17,527 nucleotides of DNA from Candidatus Heimdallarchaeota archaeon. Its GTDB lineage: Archaea > Asgardarchaeota > Heimdallarchaeia > Heimdallarchaeales > Kariarchaeaceae. The stretch lies in contig JAAFKL010000260.1 of assembly GCA_021399405.1 (NCBI GenBank), forward strand, positions 1-17,527, read 5' to 3'. Shown here in pieces: positions 14,430-17,527 of the stretch (position 1 is its first letter; every line of letters starts with the position of its first letter). The notes beneath the pieces were generated by a model. That model was not told where the DNA came from. It saw nothing but the letters and a program-made list of their open reading frames with translations, and searched no databases. Both the position numbers and the translations under genes were made by a program.

Positions 14430-15524
14430 CTAGAAATTATGTCGTGGAGTCTCGTACAGTAATTCTGCACCTGTTGAAGTAACTCTAACATCATCTTCAA
14501 TTCTCACACCAAATTTACCAGGAATGTAGATTCCGGGTTCAATTGTGTGGCAATTATTCTTTTTCAAGGGTATAGAATTGGTAGCGACAATATAAGGGGT
14601 CTCATGCACTTCTAATCCCAATCCATGTCCTAATCTATGGGTAAAGTATTGCCCGTATCCCTTCAAGGCAATATGGTTACGAGCCACTCCATCTAATTCA
14701 CCCGCGATCATCCCCTCCTTATCTGCATCAAATGCAAATCTGTTTGCCTCATATACAATCTCATAAATTTTTTCGAAATCTTTCGGTTTTCCAAATGGAA
14801 TAGTAATTGTTATATCTCCTTGATATCCATTAACTGGCGTTCCACAGTCCATCAAGACAACCTCATCATTCTGTAGTTTCTTATCACTAGGCATTCCGTG
14901 TGGAATTGCGGAATTCTCACCATATTGTACCATCCCAAATGCCAAACTCGATCCAGATAGAGTACTCATCTCAGTTTGTATAATCTTGAGGAATTCCTTT
15001 TCTGTCATTCCAACCTTTAATCGAGGTATGGCATTCAATATTCCATGTGAAGAAGCCTTTGCAGCGGCTTGTAATTGAGTAATCTCCCAATCAGACTTTA
15101 CGGATCTTTGCTCGTAAATCATATCATGACCAGATGTAACTTGGAAATCACCTGCATTTTTCAGCATCTCTACTTCTACATACCAAAGATGAGGGTCAAC
15201 AATAACATTTTTTCCAATCCCACGATCTTCAAACTCTTTTGCAACTTTTTTATAGGGAGATTCAATTTCCTCCCAGACTGCAATATCATCTAATCCTGTA
15301 CTTCTGGAAAGATTTGATTTCTCAAATGAAGGAGTAATAATGAATGGATCTGAATCCTTTGATAATATTCCTAAGGTTAACCTTTCAGAAGGTCTCGCTT
15401 CTTTTTTGAAATAATAAGTAAAATTTACTCCAAGAGGGATTAGTGCAGCATCGTAATTATTTTGGTTCAGCTTTTGTTGTAAATTGTCCCATCTTGATTT
15501 GAGTTCTTGGTCCGGAATAGCCAC
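14430..15524 (-). CDS. M24 family metallopeptidase (Xaa-Pro peptidase-like)
   Basis: A 364-residue aminopeptidase-P/prolidase-type enzyme. The N-terminal creatinase-like domain (about 1-140) is followed by the pita-bread catalytic domain with all five metal ligands: D226 and D237 (MDCGTPVNGYQGD), H300 (RLGHGLGLEVHE), E329 (EPGIYIP) and E343 (RIEDD). It should bind two divalent metals and remove an N-terminal residue before proline, or cleave Xaa-Pro dipeptides, in the cytosol. The length fits archaeal prolidases. The start is GTG at 15524, as no ATG exists before the upstream stop, and there is no SD. An AT box 19-26 nt upstream suggests a leaderless mRNA. Confidence 0.95.
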   Translation of the reverse strand: MAIPDQELKSRWDNLQQKLNQNNYDAALIPLGVNFTYYFKKEARPSERLTLGILSKDSDPFIITPSFEKSNLSRSTGLDDIAVWEEIESPYKKVAKEFEDRGIGKNVIVDPHLWYVEVEMLKNAGDFQVTSGHDMIYEQRSVKSDWEITQLQAAAKASSHGILNAIPRLKVGMTEKEFLKIIQTEMSTLSGSSLAFGMVQYGENSAIPHGMPSDKKLQNDEVVLMDCGTPVNGYQGDITITIPFGKPKDFEKIYEIVYEANRFAFDADKEGMIAGELDGVARNHIALKGYGQYFTHRLGHGLGLEVHETPYIVATNSIPLKKNNCHTIEPGIYIPGKFGVRIEDDVRVTSTGAELLYETPRHNF

Positions 15525-15542
15525 AAAACGAGTTTTGGATTG

Positions 15543-15550
15543 ATAAATTT
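15543..15550 (-). promoter_or_regulatory. TATA-like box of the M24 peptidase gene
   Basis: AAATTTAT on the minus strand lies 19-26 nt before the GTG start at 15524. It is consistent with a leaderless promoter. Confidence 0.35.
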
Positions 15551-15637
15551 AGTTCCATCGAAACTCATTACAATTTATCATCAAAAATATTTAAAATTAA
15601 GTACAAATAATAATTTTTGATATTGACTGTAATGTAA

Positions 15638-16237
15638 TTAAGAATGACTAAATCCTTCTGTATCCTCAGATGGATGCAACCCTAATGTGTCTCCAGCAGA
15701 ATCTACTCCCAATCCATTGATTGTTCTGTTGGCATAAGCAAAGTAAGCTACGATTTGATTAAGATCTAATATTCCTGAATCTGAAAGACCAGCTAAGCGT
15801 AATTTATTAATATCTTTTTTTTCCATCTCTCCTGGAGATATTGTTAGTTTTATTGCGTAATCGCAAAATGCACGTTCACGCTCAGTAAGATTATCTGAGG
15901 GAATTTCATTCACTGAAGCTCTAGAAATTTCTTCAGCTAAATCTTCATCCTCAATAATTCTTGCCAATCCTGCTTGATGATGTGTTATACAATATTTGCA
16001 GAGATTTGTTCGTGATACACAAACTGCGATTAATTCACGTTCTCTGTTAGAAAGTTCATTTGGTTTTGTATGCATGGTTGCTTTATACAACCATAGATGG
16101 GCATGCAGTGTACGAGGTCTTAAACTATGTGCAGTTAGAATATTATCAACGTGACCTGTTGGGTCCACTACTTGATCATACAATTTTTTTAATCGTCCAT
16201 CCGCATCTTTTGGGTGAATTACATCAATCCACGTCAT
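15638..16237 (-). CDS. AhpD-like/carboxymuconolactone decarboxylase family protein
   Basis: A 199-residue all-helical protein of the peroxidase-related AhpD-like group. The redox motif CxxCxxxH is present as C80-KY-C83-ITH-H87 in TNLCKYCITHHQAGL, preceded by LSNRERELIAVCVS, which is typical of the family. A second, degenerate half follows (LTERERAFCDYAIKLT, DLNQIVAYFAYANRTINGLG), as in other members. It may reduce peroxides or act as a thiol-disulfide partner; a redox role is inferred from the motif. The ATG has a TATA-like box 20-29 nt upstream and no SD. It lies 133 bp downstream of the winged-helix regulator on the same strand, so regulation by that protein is possible but not shown. Confidence 0.88.
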   Translation of the reverse strand: MTWIDVIHPKDADGRLKKLYDQVVDPTGHVDNILTAHSLRPRTLHAHLWLYKATMHTKPNELSNRERELIAVCVSRTNLCKYCITHHQAGLARIIEDEDLAEEISRASVNEIPSDNLTERERAFCDYAIKLTISPGEMEKKDINKLRLAGLSDSGILDLNQIVAYFAYANRTINGLGVDSAGDTLGLHPSEDTEGFSHS

Positions 16238-16256
16238 AAACTATAGTAGAACAGAC

Positions 16257-16266
16257 ATTATAAAAC
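16257..16266 (-). promoter_or_regulatory. TATA-like box of the AhpD-like gene
   Basis: GTTTTATAAT on the minus strand lies 20-29 nt before the ATG at 16237, without an SD between. This is a typical archaeal leaderless layout. Confidence 0.45.
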
Positions 16267-16370
16267 ATGATCAGAATAAAATTAAATTATCGTATCATCA
16301 CTTTAGGCGTGCACCCAAAAATATTGTATATCTTATGATTATAAGGAGAGGATTAGTTATACCTACAGAA

Positions 16371-16796
16371 TTAAGATGATTCATCACGACTATGGATTGG
16401 ATAAAGATCATTGGAAGTTTTACTGTCGAAAAAATCATGGGTAGCATCTTCTAAAAAGTTTTTTAATAATTGTACTAGGGCTTCATACTCCACCCTTCCT
16501 GCCTCTTCTAAATATACAATGGAAACTCTCATACCATCTTGAAAATCGTTATGAAGGGAGATAAAACCATGTTTTTCTAATGAATTAATGTGGCTTGCAT
16601 ATTCACCCCATGACATATCGACCTCGTTTTTAATTTCTACTGAAGTAAGAGTGAAATTTTTGTAAAGTTGTTTCATTATAGATAATCTCATTGGATGCAT
16701 GAGAAAGCGATATTTCTTAATCTCAGATGGAATATCTTTGTTGAGTTTCTCGCTTAAATCTTTCTCATTGAATTTAGATTGACCTAAAACTGCCAA
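16371..16796 (-). CDS. Winged-helix transcriptional regulator (ArsR/MarR-like)
   Basis: A 141-residue DNA-binding protein. The core reads FLMHPMRLSIMKQL (helix 1), then TSVEIKNEVDMSWGEYASHINSLEKHGF for the helix-turn-helix and recognition helix, then a wing with RVSIVYLEEAGR and a C-terminal helix likely used for dimerisation. The pattern is closest to small winged-helix regulators with a DNA-binding fold only. No cysteine pair for metal sensing is seen. The start is TTG at 16796; there is no ATG before residue 33, and an AT box (GATATATTT on the minus strand, 16818-16826) lies 22-30 nt upstream. The AhpD-like gene lies downstream on the same strand. Target genes are unknown. Confidence 0.8.
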   Translation of the reverse strand: MAVLGQSKFNEKDLSEKLNKDIPSEIKKYRFLMHPMRLSIMKQLYKNFTLTSVEIKNEVDMSWGEYASHINSLEKHGFISLHNDFQDGMRVSIVYLEEAGRVEYEALVQLLKNFLEDATHDFFDSKTSNDLYPIHSRDESS

Positions 16797-16817
16797 ATAA
16801 GATAATTGATTAGTGCT

Positions 16818-16826
16818 AAATATATC
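16818..16826 (-). promoter_or_regulatory. TATA-like box of the winged-helix regulator gene
   Basis: GATATATTT on the minus strand lies 22-30 nt before the TTG start. There is no SD, so the mRNA is probably leaderless. This box supports the TTG as the true start. Confidence 0.45.
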
Positions 16827-16882
16827 TGAAAATGATCTTAAAATCTGTTGAGTCTTTCTAATTTGGCGTTTGTTCAGGTAAC

Positions 16883-17527
16883 TCAGTATTTTTTTTTTCC
16901 TCTACCCCAGAAAATAGCTATAAAAATAGCGCCAGAAAGGCCCCCACCAATAATATATTGCCAAGAGGAATCTGAGGTGGTACTACTGGTGGCATTAATG
17001 TCTGAACTGGACGTTGTAGTGATACTAGTAGGTGTAGTAGTCTCAGGTGGAGAAGTAGTAGTTTCGGGTAAACCAATGATCTTTAAATTATCAATGCCTG
17101 AATCGCCCAATAAGGACCAGTAGCCGATTTTTTCTGATACCGTCGCATCACTTGAATTGTGTTCTATAATTAACTCTTGATCATAATATATTTTTATTCC
17201 CCCTGTCTCATTACGTTGAATTTCAATATGATGTGTCCCGTCTATGTTTTCCACAACCTCATGAAATTCTACGTATCCACCACCATCTCCATCTTCCTGA
17301 ATAAATAAAGAAAATCCAGGTGCTGCGGCTTCCCAAGTAGGACTGGCTCCCATTTCTTGTTTTGAACGTGAATTCATCCATAGCCCGTAGGCTGTTCTAC
17401 CCGCAAAGGCTGTTTCCTCATCATGCAGACCAGATATATTCCAAGAACTATCCCCCTTCGTTACTAAGAACATAAAGGCGTCAAGTGCAATATGCGTTCG
17501 GTCTGTTTCAGACGATGTGATCCAATC
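16883..17527 (-). CDS. Membrane-anchored surface protein with Thr/Ser stalk (5' end outside the window)
   Basis: The frame is open from the window edge to a TGA at 16883-16885, giving 214 visible residues. An internal ATG at 17473 is probably not the start, since coding continues upstream through the edge (residues DWITSSETD...). The outer part is beta-rich and ends YWSLLGDSGIDNLKIIG, the closing pattern of concanavalin-A/laminin-G-like sandwiches. About 33 residues rich in Thr, Ser and Pro follow, a likely O-glycosylated stalk. A membrane helix (WQYIIGGGLSGAIFIAIFWG) and a short basic tail GKKKY complete it. The protein should sit on the cell surface with its C-terminus inside. The ligand is unknown. 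Codons near the end include a 10-T run (16889-16898). Confidence 0.75.
   Translation of the reverse strand, partial: DWITSSETDRTHIALDAFMFLVTKGDSSWNISGLHDEETAFAGRTAYGLWMNSRSKQEMGASPTWEAAAPGFSLFIQEDGDGGGYVEFHEVVENIDGTHHIEIQRNETGGIKIYYDQELIIEHNSSDATVSEKIGYWSLLGDSGIDNLKIIGLPETTTSPPETTTPTSITTTSSSDINATSSTTSDSSWQYIIGGGLSGAIFIAIFWGRGKKKY

Noticed and set aside
16375..16443. 22-codon plus-strand ORF starting at 16375
   Set aside because: It lies antisense within the end of the winged-helix gene, has no recognisable content, and its apparent GGAG is too far from the ATG.
16611..16618. TGACATAT half-site of the copA operator inside the winged-helix gene
   Set aside because: Only one arm is present, with no matching ATATGTCA five bases away, and it lies within coding sequence. 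It is expected by chance in AT-rich DNA.

Overview
The window is AT-rich, intron-free and gene-dense. It most likely comes from an Asgard archaeon, with Heimdallarchaeia-like lineages the best guess. The domain-level call rests on TATA-type promoters about 20-35 nt before many starts, a mix of leaderless and Shine-Dalgarno (SD) genes, and a geranylgeranyl-reductase-type flavoprotein. The Asgard call rests on two eukaryotic-signature proteins: a Rab/Ras-type small GTPase (2207-2809) and a compact ADF/cofilin-like protein (11524-11949, minus strand). The lineage is an inference, because there is no rRNA or marker gene in the window.

Layout. Positions 1-312 hold the C-terminal end of an unrecognised protein with hydrophobic segments. 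An FKBP12-type prolyl isomerase (349-678) follows and converges on a regulator with two helix-turn-helix modules (711-1829, minus). A 377-bp divergent spacer with a perfect 16-bp palindrome separates that regulator from the GTPase. Next come L-aspartate oxidase NadB (2927-4546) and quinolinate synthase NadA (4543-5565, minus), whose stop codons overlap tail to tail; together they make quinolinate for NAD. A Glu/Leu-type amino-acid dehydrogenase (5647-6834, minus) lies upstream of nadA on the same strand. A HEAT-repeat protein (6944-7348) precedes a Cu+ P-type ATPase (7454-10030). The ATPase promoter carries two copies of a 7/8-bp inverted repeat and a 5'-UTR hairpin. A geranylgeranyl-reductase family flavoprotein (10044-11450, minus) converges on the pump.

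The second half holds the cofilin-like gene, which is divergent from an S-adenosylhomocysteine-hydrolase-like protein whose usual catalytic residues are replaced (12059-13228). After these come a Gfo/Idh/MocA oxidoreductase (13341-14429) abutting an M24 metallopeptidase (14430-15524, minus), a CxxC AhpD-like protein (15638-16237, minus) and a winged-helix regulator (16371-16796, minus). The last feature is the C-terminal part of a membrane-anchored surface protein with a Thr/Ser stalk (16883 to the window end, minus).

Most genes look monocistronic, with strands alternating and convergent gene ends packed very tightly. Six genes must start with GTG or TTG, and none of those six has a visible SD. 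The genes with a clear SD all start with ATG. I see no tRNA, rRNA, CRISPR array or insertion sequence. The most notable items are the cofilin-like protein, the twin operator at the copper pump, and the SAHH-like protein with altered active-site residues.
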